Below are positions 23,470-34,420 of a DNA stretch of 64,000 bases, piece by piece. Source of the DNA: Poa pratensis. Lineage: Eukaryota; Streptophyta; Magnoliopsida; Poales; Poaceae. Location: NCBI GenBank assembly GCA_947311845.1, contig CAMZMU010000062.1, positions 47,523,879 through 47,587,878 of the forward strand, given 5' to 3'. A program made the position numbers and the translations under genes. Position 1 is the first letter of the stretch. Each line of letters starts with the position of its first letter. The notes below the pieces were generated by a model. It ran no database searches and was not told where the DNA came from. It saw only the letters and a program-made list of their open reading frames with translations.

Positions 23470-24491
23470 ATTTGTTAACAGTTCCTTCCGTTTAAGGGCT
23501 TAAAAGAGCCGTATCAGGCCGTGTCTATTTGGGCCGTTCCAACTGAGCTATTTCAACGAACGACGTCGTTCTCCAGTGAATAGCGGGGAAAGATGTCGCA
23601 TGTGAGCTATTCGCCCTAAGTTAACAGGGCTACCGTTTCGATGGCGCTCGAAACGAAACAACTTTTCGGCGGTACCAGGGCCGAAACAGTCGCTCGCTGC
23701 ATCGACCAACGGCCGGCCGGCGGCGCTCGCTCGTGAGCTCATCGGGTCATGAAGGCGCGCAAGCAAACGGACGAGTGGCCGGCCGGCAGCGGCCGCGTTC
23801 TTTTTCTCAGATCAGATCAGCCTCTCGATGGCACACGTAACAGGCAACGACCCCGTAGATCAGCATCGAAGATAACTCACGCGCTTTACACACAAGCCAA
23901 CAACCCCGTAGATCAGCATGGAAGATAACTCGTCACGCGATATCTGAAATTTTCTGATAATTTGTGCTTTGACAATACAGAGCATGATTGGGAGAAGAAT
24001 TCTGGAAGGCCAACTTCAACAAATAGGGATTTTCAGTGTCAACGATACAATAACCAAGTATCCAACTTTTGAGGCAAGCTACAAAGTTTGTGAGTATTAT
24101 GCTTATATATTACTAATCCGGGTTCTTCTCGTCTAGTCATTTTTATGGGTGCCTATGTATGAAATATGTTGCTGAAATGGGAAATTCATTTCCCAGTTTG
24201 GGCCAATCATGGAGATGCCATAAGACTTCAGTACTATGGAACTCTGAATTGAAGGGAGATTTTGTTCGGTAATCCCCTAGAAGGAAAATTGCAACGCCAG
24301 GCACATAGGTTTGCCCATAAAATTTCAAAGTGAGGAACAGAGAGTATCAACTAACCAAAGCCCCTAAATATGCAGCTTAGCACTAGTCTTGGTGCCTTTA
24401 CGCTTAGTCGTTCGCAATGTGGATTTTCGATTTGCTACCTTAAGCTTGGTCCTATTCTGTTTCCGATTTGCTACCTTAGTCTTGGTCCCTA
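23470..24491. other. Intergenic, no gene recognised
   Basis: This holds a GC-rich part (23500-23800) without a domain-bearing frame, a tandem pair of CCCCGTAGATCAGCAT at 23850 and 23907, and a tandem pair of CGATTTGCTACCTTA near 24430 and 24465. Confidence 0.4.
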
Positions 24492-24650
24492 TATTTTCAA
24501 TCAAATTATGTTTGTGTGCAATCAATAACGCAGTGGTTGAAAGGCTCACCCTCCTTAATTAAAATGTTGTCCACAACATTAAACAAGAACATACACATTG
24601 GGGTCTCCCTGCTAAGGCCATTCAAGATGCAACAAGTTATTCAGTGTCAT
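24492..24650 (+). repeat. Copy of the SDR gene's 3' flank
   Basis: The sequence from TATTTTCAATCAAATTATG to TTATTCAGTGTCAT matches 45626-45789, which contains the poly(A) region of the dehydrogenase gene, with scattered changes. No dehydrogenase coding sequence is found next to this copy. It is either a dispersed repeat that supplies the 3' end of that gene or the remnant of a duplicated locus. Confidence 0.75.
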
Positions 24651-25014
24651 GGTTGTATTTATGCATAATTGAAATGTACTTTGTTTGCCGTAATTGGGAA
24701 TACAAATCCCAGATTTACGTAATGATGGCTTCTATTCGGTGTGCAAAAAACAATGCGAAACATTATGTAATTTTGTTGTGTAATAATAATAAATTTCTGG
24801 ATCTAAGATAGAGTAGGGAACAATGCAAATTTTGAACGCTTTTGCTAACTCTCAGTTAGCCGAGAATTTTCTGAACGCTCGGTCGATGCATGTTCACTGT
24901 TCGATCCAGTTATTGGTTCAGTTGGGCTGCGTTTTGCCTGATCGTTTCTTTTTGGGCCTTTTGATCTTTTTTTGCTGTGTTTTTTTTTGAGAAAAACAAC
25001 CACTCAATTGCAGC

Positions 25015-25275
25015 CGAACCCTCCATGTGCAATTGCACATTAAATAGTATGCAACTTCACAGTAGTATACAGTTGTAGTTGAACTCTCGACGATCAGTTG
25101 ACACATTAGTATGCAATTGCAGAGTAATTTGTAATTGAACAAATAGTATGCAATTGCAGAGTAATTTGCAGTTGTACATTAGTAGGCATAATCTGCAATT
25201 GCCTATTAGTGTTTTTGCACAACAGTGGTCATGGATGTGCAATTGCACGTTAGTCGCCGTAATATGCAACTGCAC
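25015..25275 (+). repeat. Low-order repeat tract (GCAATTGCA motifs)
   Basis: Repeated phrases TATGCAATTGCAGAGTAATTT and variants recur about every 30-50 bases. The motif GCAATTGC is itself palindromic. The surrounding 24651-25595 has no recognisable gene. Confidence 0.6.
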
Positions 25276-25869
25276 ATATAATTTTTGTGTATTTTTTCTA
25301 TAGAGTTGTAGAGTAGACAAATACACAAACTATTTTTTCTTTCACAAACCTCTTATTTGAGGCCCATCATCTAAGAGGGATGAGCCCAATAGTTATAAGA
25401 ACCAGCTATCGCTAACAGCAGGAAAGGCACAAAAACGAACGTATTTGATCGACCGAGACACTAATGAAATCTCGGTTGACCGAGAAATATCCACGTCCAA
25501 TTTTGAAAGCTCATATTTGTGAGGTTTGTCATTTTTTGTGTATCCTGGAATAAAAATTATTTGCGTTGAGGTTTTGAAGGACCGTATAATATATTCACTA
25601 CTGGAAAATCAATCTTTGCCGGGTGGTCAAAACACTTGGCGAAGGCTTCACCGAGTAGGGCACTCGGCGACATTCGCCTCGGCGAAGAAACTTCGCTGAG
25701 TGCTTTTTGTCGAGGACTCAGCGAAGACTTCACCGAGTGTAGTTTAGGTATACCCGGCAAAGAAAAGTGACTTAACGGGGAGACGGTGCAAACGGGGCTA
25801 CCACCCTGTCGTTCTGGTTTGCCGAGTGTCTTATCCTCATACTCGGCAAAGAAAGTAAAGTAGAATTAA

Positions 25870-26640
25870 AAAAATGCCACCGACGGCGGCTTGTTCTCGC
25901 CACGTATCGGAGGGCAGCGCCGCCGGGCAACGGCGACGTCGATGAAGGCCGCCGCGTGGCCGGCGCTTGGGGGAGCTCGAGGGCGTCGACAATGGTGTCG
26001 TCGGGGTCCTCGCGTAGCCGCACCACAGCCGGACCGCCACCTCTCTCCGCACGTCCGCCGTGTGCACCGCGACAGCTGCAGCAGCCGTCTTCGCCGCAAC
26101 CTCCGCGCCACCCGCGGGCTCCTTGCGGTGCGCCGCACGGCCGCGGCCGCCGTGTCTTGCACTAGCAATGGCGACGTTGAAGAATGCCATCGAAGAAGGC
26201 CGTCGAAGACGCGGGAGACGGTGGTGGCTACGCGGTCCGGGCTGGGAGGAGGGCGGCGACGCGGTCCGGGCTGGGAGGAGGGCAGCGACGCGGTCCCGGT
26301 CGGGGCGGAGGGCGGTGGCGCGGGAGACGGCGGCGGCGACGCGGTTCCAGGTTGGGAGGAGGGCGGCGACGCGGTCCCGCATGACTTCGACGGGGATGGG
26401 GAGCTTGAGGCCGGGAACGGCGGCACGGCGGCGGACGCGGGCGCCCGAGCTCCTCCATGGTAGCGCCCGTCCGAGCCACGGCCAGCTTGCAGGGAGCGAC
26501 AAGATAAGGAGAGAGAAAGAAAATGGAGCTCCTCCACGGAGACCACTCGTTTGTTTGTGGGGTGCGGTACAAGGAGAGAGAGAAAGAAGGGATAAGGAGA
26601 AAGAAAAAGAAAAGGAACAAGAAAGGGGCCCGTGAGCCAT
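25870..26640. other. GC-rich insert in the CACTA element with a minisatellite
   Basis: The insert is strongly GC-rich compared with the rest of the element and opens long frames on both strands, up to about 310 codons on minus. At 26228-26385 a roughly 33 bp unit (GCGGTCCGGGCTGGGAGGAG) repeats four to five times. No domain is recognisable. It may be captured host sequence, but the open frames are best explained by composition. Confidence 0.5.
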
Positions 26641-26779
26641 GTCAACCACCCATGGCACGGGGTGATGTAAGCCGTTGGATCTTCCTGGATCCAACGCCAC
26701 AGAGTCGTGATCCGTGTGACACTCGTCTTGACCAATCAGCACGCATGGTTTTTCGAAAAATCGGCATAAATTCATTTAA

Positions 26780-28085
26780 AAATAGAAAATGATATTTCTA
26801 AAAAATATTTTGAAACCCCAGTTTGGAAACATTGTTCCCATACCAAGATACACCTATGTTTTAAATATGGACACTTTATCGCAAACTATAGCACGAGAAT
26901 AACCATATCATTGTCATTTGGGTTAAAACCTAACATTGTTTATAGATGATACATCTTTTTGTGAAGAAATTTTTTGAAAAGTGTGTCAAAACTCAAGTTC
27001 ATTATTTATCCTACCAAATAGTACACATAAAAAGACTTCATGCCTGAGGATTGCTTTTTTTCGCACTTTTTCACTTTTTTGACTTTTTTGAAAAAAATGG
27101 TCAAAATGGCCACCATGGATATTCAATGAAAAAGGTTACATTTTTTAAAACCATCGACGGTTCTGTGATATAATTACTACTTGTATATCTTAAAATGATT
27201 TTTGTAAAAAAATCAGAGCAAACTATCACATACTTACAGTTCAAAATTGAATTACTTTTGCAAAATGATCATAAAGTTATTTAAATAGGTGAAATTAGGT
27301 AGAAAATGAGAAAAATCCTAATATTTATGTATTGTCCATAAAATATGGTCTATTTTGTGTGATAATTGTATTGGTATAATTTTGCATCATATTTTATGTA
27401 CTTACTTCACAAAAAAAGTCATTTTTGGCACATAGAAAATGGAAAATGATATTTCAAAAAATAATTTACAAACTCGGTTTGGCAACATTGTTTTCTATAC
27501 CAATATACACCTATGTGTCGAATATGGACATTTTATTACAAACTATGGCACGGGAATAACCATATCATGGTCATTTGGGTTGAAACCTATACATGTTTAT
27601 AGATGATACACCTATTTGTGAAGTAATTTTTTGGAAAGTGTGTCAAAACTCAAGTTTATAATTTTTCGTATCAACTATTACACATAAAAGAACTCCATGC
27701 CAAAGGATTGCTTTTTTTGAGTACTTTTTCACTTTATTTGACTTTTTTTAAAAAATGGCCAAAATGGCCACCATGGATATTCATGAAAGGGGTCACATTT
27801 TTCAAAACCATCGTAAGTTCTGTGATACAATCACAATCTGTGTACCTTAAAATGATTTTTGTACAAAAATCAGAGCAAACTATCACATACTTGTAGTTCA
27901 AATTTGAATTACTTTCGTGAAATCAGCATAAAGTCATTTAAATAGCGAAATTAGATAGAAAGAGAGAAAATTCCTAATATTTTTGAATTATCTATCAAAT
28001 ATAGACTACTTTGTGTGATAATTGTATTGGTGCAATTTTGTACCATATTTTATGTACCCGCTTCACAAAAAAGTCATTTTTAACA
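26780..28085 (+). repeat. Diverged tandem duplication of about 650 bp inside the CACTA element
   Basis: The AT-rich sequence 26780-27430 recurs at 27432-28085. Shared phrases in the same order include GAAAATGATATTTC, ATACACCTATG, AACCATATCATTGTCATTTGGG, GGATTGCTTTTTT and CAGAGCAAACTATCACATAC. The divergence is considerable, so the duplication is old. Confidence 0.85.
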
Positions 28086-28778
28086 CTTAAAAAATGGAAA
28101 GGTGGGTTCGCCGAGTGTTGGCACTCGGCAAAGGTGGGTGTCCGTCACGGCTCCGTCGGCCGGGCTGTCAGAACAAACATGGGCCCACGAGTTCGCCGAG
28201 TGGTGTTCTTCGCCGAGTGTTTTTTGCATTCTTCGCCGAGTGTCCCATCTTTGCCGAGTGTTTTTCTTGGATATACTAGGCAAAGTGTGTGTTCGCCGAG
28301 TGGTTTCCCCTTTGCCGAGTGTTTTGCGTGGATACACGGCAAATCGCTTCTTCGCCGAGTGTCCCGCGTTTAGCACTAGGCAAAGCCCGTCTTCGCCGAG
28401 TGTCCCGCGTTTTAGCACTAGGCAAAGCTTATGACACGGCGAAGATGAATTTTCCAGTAGTGATTATTGTCAACATCTAAGATTTTTTAATTTTTTTTTG
28501 AAACTTCAAATTTCAATTTTAAAATAAAAAAAGATATATATGGAGCCTGTCCTCGAAAATGAATTGTTGGCACAAAATGTCCTAAGGAGAGAAATTGAGC
28601 ACTAAGTATTGGTACCATGACGAAGTCATTCAGCAAATATCAATTGAATTGAAGCAAATCATAATTAGCCGACCTCCGCCACGCTCGAACAATTGCTGCA
28701 TCTGCTAGCGCGCGAGGAGTGGTGCCCACCATCCCAAACGCACGGGACGAAAGTCCTTTCATAAACAGATCACCCGTA

Positions 28779-29345
28779 ATTTTTTTGCGAGAAGGATCTA
28801 GATCTATTATGAAGTTCACCAGAAGTATAAAACAACATAATAAAAGTTACATCGAGGTGCGTAGACCAACTAACGATCACTAACGTCGCTAGAGCAAGAT
28901 GTTGACGAGCCGATGCCGCCCCTGCCTTACCGGAGCCGGTCGGTCTGACGTTGTTGATGACAGCCAAAAAATCGATCAACGCCCCAAAGCCAAAGTCGTC
29001 GTCATTGAACTCTTAGATTCTTCTGAATCTCCTAACTCTTAGATTCTTCTGAATCTCCTAACTCCAAACCTGCAACACACGTAGACGAAAGGAGAATCCA
29101 CGAGAGCAGCGACCATATGATTTCCCACCCTCCTCAACCGTTAGACCACTGCCGAGGAAGTGGATGAAGACACGAGGAAACCTAATTATTTGTTTCACAT
29201 ATAGCGCCACCATAACGTCGATGCTGACTAACAATATTAGGGAGCTAACTACAACATCTACCGCAGGTTTGAGATCCCAGCCCACCCCTCAGGCCCCTCA
29301 CGATGTCAGATGGCAATCAAAGGAGGTTGGGAGTTTGGGACCGGT
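28779..29345 (-). mobile_element. Probable poly(A) retroposon fragment, minus strand
   Basis: A poly-T run at 28779 is followed by GCGAGAAGGATCTAGATC, TATTATGAAGTTCACCAGAAG and ACATCGAGGTGCGTAGACC. On the minus strand this reads as the 3' end of a polyadenylated non-LTR retroposon that I remember as common in grass genomes. A 30 bp tandem pair (AACTCTTAGATTCTTCTGAA) lies at 29010-29060. The 5' limit and target duplication could not be found, so the right end is approximate. Confidence 0.45.
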
Positions 29346-29399
29346 CGATTGTCAAACGAAGATGGAGAAGATAGGCAGCTGATAGGCTTTCTTTTATCC

Positions 29400-30060
29400 T
29401 AAATGCTTCCTTTCGCACGCGCGTTAAACGGGCGAACCGAACGGCCGCGCGCGCTTCGTAGGATCCTTCCTCGGCGCTGCGATTTGTGCCAGGTGCCACC
29501 TGGTCGGAGAGGCCTTCCTGTATCTCACGCACACTGCGCCTGCCACTCCGGCCAACGCTGGCCGCCTACCGCGCCGCCGTTCCCCGGGTGTTCCTCGGTG
29601 AGGATCGCCCTTCCCGAGAAGCATTCAGACCCCTCGCCGCAATTCTTCCGCGCGCGGACCGGTTCTTCGAGCTTCGGCGCTGGGTACCCGCCGCCATTCG
29701 TCTTGCTCCCGTTGCCGTACCCCAGGTGCTCCTGCCGTCGTTGCCGCAAGTGTTCCCGCCGCACGCGGTGGTCGACAAGCCACGGACCGGCCGGGGTCAT
29801 CGGCGGCACCGTCCTGGAGGGCCCCGAGGCGCGCTGCTCCCTTCCTTGCGGTCTTCCTCCGCCGGGGCCACGCGGAGGCCGGCGCTCCTGGAGTCCGTCG
29901 CCCCTGGCCCGCCCAGGTTGCAGACCAATTCAGCCTGAGGCAACAGCGACCGGCTCCAGGGCGACCTCGTCGCGTGGCTTTGGGTGGCCATGGGGCAGCA
30001 CCCTCCGGTGCATCGATGTTGTTCTTCAGGCTGCAGAGTTACAGGAAAGGTCAAACGACC
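29400..30060. other. GC-rich island, no recognised gene
   Basis: Open frames of 150 and 230 codons overlap on the plus strand, and others on minus, as expected for GC-rich DNA. The composition contrasts sharply with both flanks. A remnant of a captured or decayed gene is possible, but I see no domain. Confidence 0.35.
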
Positions 30061-30229
30061 TTATCTCTTCGGCCACTTTGCAAAAAGACCCCTGAATTCA
30101 CAATAATTCGTAAAACATGCGACAAGCTTTTGGAGAGGATAATTGACGTGTGTTAGATGAAAAAATGGGGGTTGCAGTGGGCTGGAATATTGCTACATGT
30201 CAATATAGCTGTTTTTTGTCGCTGTTTCG

Positions 30230-32100
30230 AAGTCGCTCATTGTAAATCAAAGTTATTTTCCTCGATGTAAAAGTTGCCTCAATGCACATAAAATTTGCTT
30301 CGCCTCGTATCAATCTTGTTTTTAGATGTTGTGAAGTTGCTTATCACTATTGTGAATTTGTCTCTCGCAAACCAAATTTGCCTACCGCTATTGTGAAGTT
30401 GCTTTTCCCTCACACAAAAGTTGCCTATCGATATTGTCTGAAATTAGCTATTGAAGATGCCCACCCAAAGTTGCCTACCGATATTGTTGGTGTTGCTTTA
30501 GCGCACACCAAAATTGCTTCGCCTCATGCCGAATTTACTTTATATATATATGTTGTAAAATTGCCTACCGACGTTGTCATGTTGTTTCATCGAACATCAA
30601 ATTGCTTCACCTCATACCAAATTTGCTTTTATTTGTGTACCAATGTTGTCATATTTCTTGATCGCATACCAAAAATGGTTTTCCTCGTGCCAAAGTTGAC
30701 TACCGATGGTGTCGTCTTGCCTCATCGCACAATAAATTTGCTTCTCATTGTACTATATTTGTTTTCATTTGTTGTAAAGTTGCCTAGGGATGTTGTCATG
30801 TTTATTGATCGCACCCAAAAAATGGTTTTCCTCGTACCAAAGTTGCCTATGGATGTTGTCGTCTTGCTTCATTGCACACTAAAGTTACTTCTCCTTGTAC
30901 TGAATTTGCTTTTATTTGTTGTAAAGATGCCTACTGATGCTGTCATGTTTATTGATCGCACGCAAAAAATGTTTTCCTCATACACAATTTGCTTCAATGT
31001 GTTATAAAGTTGCCTCACCGCACACTAAAGTTAGTGTATCGTCTAAAAACGCAGGTCCAATAAAAAGGTGTGACATTACCTACTGATGATCTGAACTTGC
31101 ATATCTCTGTTGTGAAGTTTCCACCCGATACTTGTGAAAGATGTGCACCGGTGGCCGAGACGAAGCAACTTTGGTGTGTTATGAGTCAACATCATAATAT
31201 CAATAGGCAACTTTACAAAAAAAAAAATAACAGTACATGTATCATGAGCAACAACATAATACCGGTAGACAACTTTATAAGAAATAAAAGCAAATTCGAT
31301 ATGAGTCAGATCAAATTCGACATGTCAAGAAGCAACACAACAATATAGTTAGGCAACTTCACGACAAATAAAAACAATATGGGACATACAATGTTAATTT
31401 CTACCGATGTTGATGATGAGTTGCCTACCGTTATTTTTTGGTTGCATACATCTAGCGTATAGTTGCCAATCAAAGTCGTATAGTTTAGGCAATTTTATTA
31501 CAAGTAAAGTCAATTTTTCATATAGTTTAGGCAAGATCAGACCAAAATACAACCAATTTTTCATTTTAACTGTGCTAACGATTTGCTTGGGTGGGCAACT
31601 TCATAATAATTTTATCAATTAGGACTTATAAAACATGGCGATATCATTTGATCACGTAGACAAATTTAAATCACTGTCTAGGAATTTTTGGTAGTTTTTT
31701 GTGGAACTAAGTAGTGTTTTCAAGCCACAACTTACAGGTGCGTGAGGCAACTAAGTAGTGCTCGGGGGCAACTAAGTTAGTGTTTTCAGGCAAATAAGTA
31801 GTGTTTTGTGCATTTCAGGGAACTAAGTAGTGTTTTCATGTAATTAATTGTTGTTTTCAGGCAAGTTTAAATCATTGTTTAGGCATTTTTTAGTTATGAT
31901 AGTAGGAAATTATGCAGTGTGATTTGCTTCTTTAAGGATTTTTTTAGGCAACTAAAATCATAATTAAGGCAATTTATTGGTTGAGCGGATTTTTTAGGCA
32001 ACTATTATATGCTATCAAGAAATAGAATTAATATAATTGAGCAACTAATGTATATTACTAGGCAACAATCTGACCAAATAAACAACTAATCTATACTACT
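30230..32100. repeat. Degenerate repeat tract with inverted halves (AAAGTTGCCTA / AGGCAACTTT)
   Basis: From 30260 to 31050 the plus strand carries many copies of AAAGTTGCCTACCGATGTTG and CACACCAAAATTGCTT. From 31200 to 32090 the complementary form GGCAACTTTA and GGCAACTAAGTAGTG dominates. The tract is therefore a large imperfect inverted array. A 241-codon frame at 30282-31007 results from the repeat periodicity and is not called a gene. Confidence 0.7.
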
Positions 32101-32700
32101 TTGGACTAGTTGAAATGCCCGTGCGTTGCTACGGGCTACCAGACAGATGAACTCATTCATTGTGTTTTGTAATTAACCACACCAACTTCATCACTGTGCA
32201 TGAAAATATGAATAAAAGTCTATTCATAAATAAATAATTTATCATGTGAATATGCACACTTAGCATTATATGGTTATTTTCTATTTCAGAAGTATGTGAA
32301 ATTTAATTAATTTGTTTGATTGCAAGTTATGAAGTCTGGCACATCTATTGCTTACTCTTCGGCTACGGCGTTGCCACGGGCTACTTTATATTGTCGCTTA
32401 TGTCGCATTCAAATATAAAATGCACAGAGATATGCAGAAGAAAAGCAAATTATTACTTTTGTTAATTAATGTCACTTGTATAGGAAGCAAACTCGTGTCT
32501 TGTTTCGATATTTGAGTGTATAATCATTAGACATATTAAAATTAAAGATTTTTATTCTAAAATAAGTTGATTTTTAGTATTGTAGAAATTGTATCTTTGT
32601 TATCCACGAGCTGCAAACCTGTCGCTACAAGTAGTATTTAAGAATTTTTTATTAGGTATAAATAAGCTGCTGATTGGAAAAAGAAGTAGATTGAATACGT
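32101..32700. other. Intergenic, AT-rich
   Basis: A GAAATGCCCGTGCGTTGCTA motif occurs at 32110 and a related GCGTTGCCACGGGCTA at 32370. I recall GCCCGTGCGTTGC as part of a common grass repeat, but the element limits are not visible. No gene is seen. Confidence 0.35.
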
Positions 32701-32782
32701 TAAAAAATAGGAGTGTCTCTTTCTTCTTCTTGCCCTGTCGTCTCCCTGTCCCAAATTCCCCATTCCCCACCGTCGAGCTCCC

Positions 32783-32838
32783 ATGTCCTCACTGCTTCGC
32801 TCGCCCGCGCCGGCCGCCCTAACTCAGGCGCTCGCGTC
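32783..32838 (+). pseudogene. Possible small gene start, interrupted by element C
   Basis: The ATG at 32783 follows a pyrimidine-rich leader and opens MSSLLRSPAPAALTQALAS, a composition like an organelle-targeting peptide. Element C is inserted after codon 18. If the element and one copy of its GCGTC duplication are removed, the frame continues from 39865 to a TGA at 39971-39973, giving 54 codons. No domain is recognisable. It may be the first exon of a lost gene or chance. Confidence 0.3.
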
Positions 32839-34420
32839 TGATGTCTACGTGTGCTTCTATTCTTGTAGACAGTGTTGGGCCTCCAAGAGCAGAGGTTTGT
32901 AGAACAGCAGCAAGTTTCCCTTAAGTGAATCACCCAAGGTTTATCGAACTCAGGGAGGTAGAGGTCAAAGATATCCCTCTCAAGCAACCCTGCAATTAAT
33001 ATACAAGAAGTCTCTTGTGTCCCCAACACACCCAATACACTTGTCAGATGTATAGGTGCACTAGTTCGGCGAAGAGATAGTGAAATACAAGTAATATGGA
33101 TGATTATAAGTAGTAACTGCAATCTGAAATAAAGATGGCAGCAAGCAAACATGTAGCAGAACTTGATGTAAACGGTGTTTCAATGCTTAGAAACAAGGCC
33201 TAGGGATCATACTTTCACTAGTGGACACTCTCAACAATGATCTCATAACTGAATAAATAAAAGCTACTCTTAAACACTCTCTTGTTGGATAACAAACACC
33301 ATTCATTGTGTAGGGCTACAAAAGCACACCTCAAGCCGGAGTAAACAAGCGCCACAACGTCATAAAGGAGTCACACACGGTGCACACACTGTCACCTTTA
33401 CACCGTGGAGAGTACCGGAGTTCATATTAAAGTAACCTATAGAGTGCATAATAGATAAAGAGTAACATCTACATATTCAACTAGATTAGCACAACTGAAC
33501 ACAAGTAAATACTGCTCGGGATTATTCTCCTTCTTGATAACACAAAGTACTACGTGTAGGGCTGCAAAAGCACTCCTCAAAGTCTGAGTAAACAAACACC
33601 ACAGTTCCCAAGAATAAGCCATGATAAATGTCTAAATTATTCATAGAGTCACACAAGTACCCACACTGTCACCTTGATACCGTGTTGTCACAATGACTCC
33701 AGAAACTAGACAAAATCACTTGAGTAGCATAAACATTATTAATGTATTCAGCGATACTAGCAATACACACGATCACATAAAGATCACACCATGTGAGAGA
33801 GAGATGAACCACATAGCTACCGGTAGAGCCCTCAGCCTCGGGGAGAACTACTCCCTCTCATCATGGGAGTCAGCAGCGGCGATGAAGATGGCGGTGGAGT
33901 CGATGGAGATGACTCCGGGGGCAATTCCCCGTCCCGGCAGGTGCCGAAACAGAGACTTCTGTCCCCCGAAACTCTCGCGATGGCGGCGGCGCTGCGGAAC
34001 TCTTTCTGGAGTATTAGATGTATTTTAGGGTTTTCGCGTCGGGGGACTAAATAGGCGAAGGGGCAACGTCGGTGGAGTCCCGAGTGGGCCAAACCACCTG
34101 CCGGCGCGCCTGTGGGCCCAGCCGCCAAGAGGTGGTTTGGAGGCCGTGGGCCTCCCCCTGGCTTGCCCTTCTGGCTCCGTGTGTCCCTCGGAAAAATAGG
34201 AGGTTTGGCTTTTGTTTCGTCGAATTCCGAGAATATTGCCCGAACAGCTTTTCTGGAACCAAAAACAGCAGAAAACAGGAACTGGCACTGTGGCATCTTG
34301 TTAATAGGTTAGTCCCAGAAAATGTATAATAATGATATATAATGCATATAAAACATGTGACAATGATACATAAAACAAGCATGAAACATCAGAAATTATA
34401 GATACGTTGGAGACGTATCA
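32839..34420 (-). repeat. 3' LTR of element C (1582 bp)
   Basis: It lies next to the purine tract AAGCTTGGGGATGCT when read on minus. The GC-rich part at 33840-34180 holds TATTTAG-type promoter sequence and short open frames, none considered coding. Confidence 0.92.

Larger units (their letters stand above)
25596..28462 (+). mobile_element. Non-autonomous CACTA (En/Spm) DNA transposon
   Basis: The left terminus CACTACTGGAAAATC and right terminus GATGAATTTTCCAGTAGTG are inverted copies, flanked by the 3 bp target duplication ATT (25593-25595 and 28463-28465). Subterminal arrays of the CGCCGAGTGT motif occur on both sides, about 25611-25850 and 28100-28445. These are the known transposase-binding arrays of grass CACTA elements. 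The interior has no transposase motifs. It holds a GC-rich insert and a diverged internal tandem duplication, so it would need transposase in trans. The orientation shown is arbitrary. Confidence 0.93.

Noticed and set aside
25015..25275. CRISPR-like regular spacing of GCAATTGCA motifs
   Set aside because: Units are irregular and degenerate, and the DNA is plant nuclear sequence.
25837..26775. 312-codon minus-strand frame in the CACTA element
   Set aside because: It runs through a GC-rich minisatellite and reads low-complexity Arg/Pro/Ser sequence, with equally long frames on the other strand.
30282..31007. 241-codon plus-strand frame
   Set aside because: The frame follows the repeated AAAGTTGCCTA motif and encodes repeats of the same phrases, with no known domain.
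32101..32130. CTAGTTGAAATGCCCGTGCG as a possible second Helitron end
   Set aside because: No hairpin precedes the CTAG, and no matching 5' terminus was identified.
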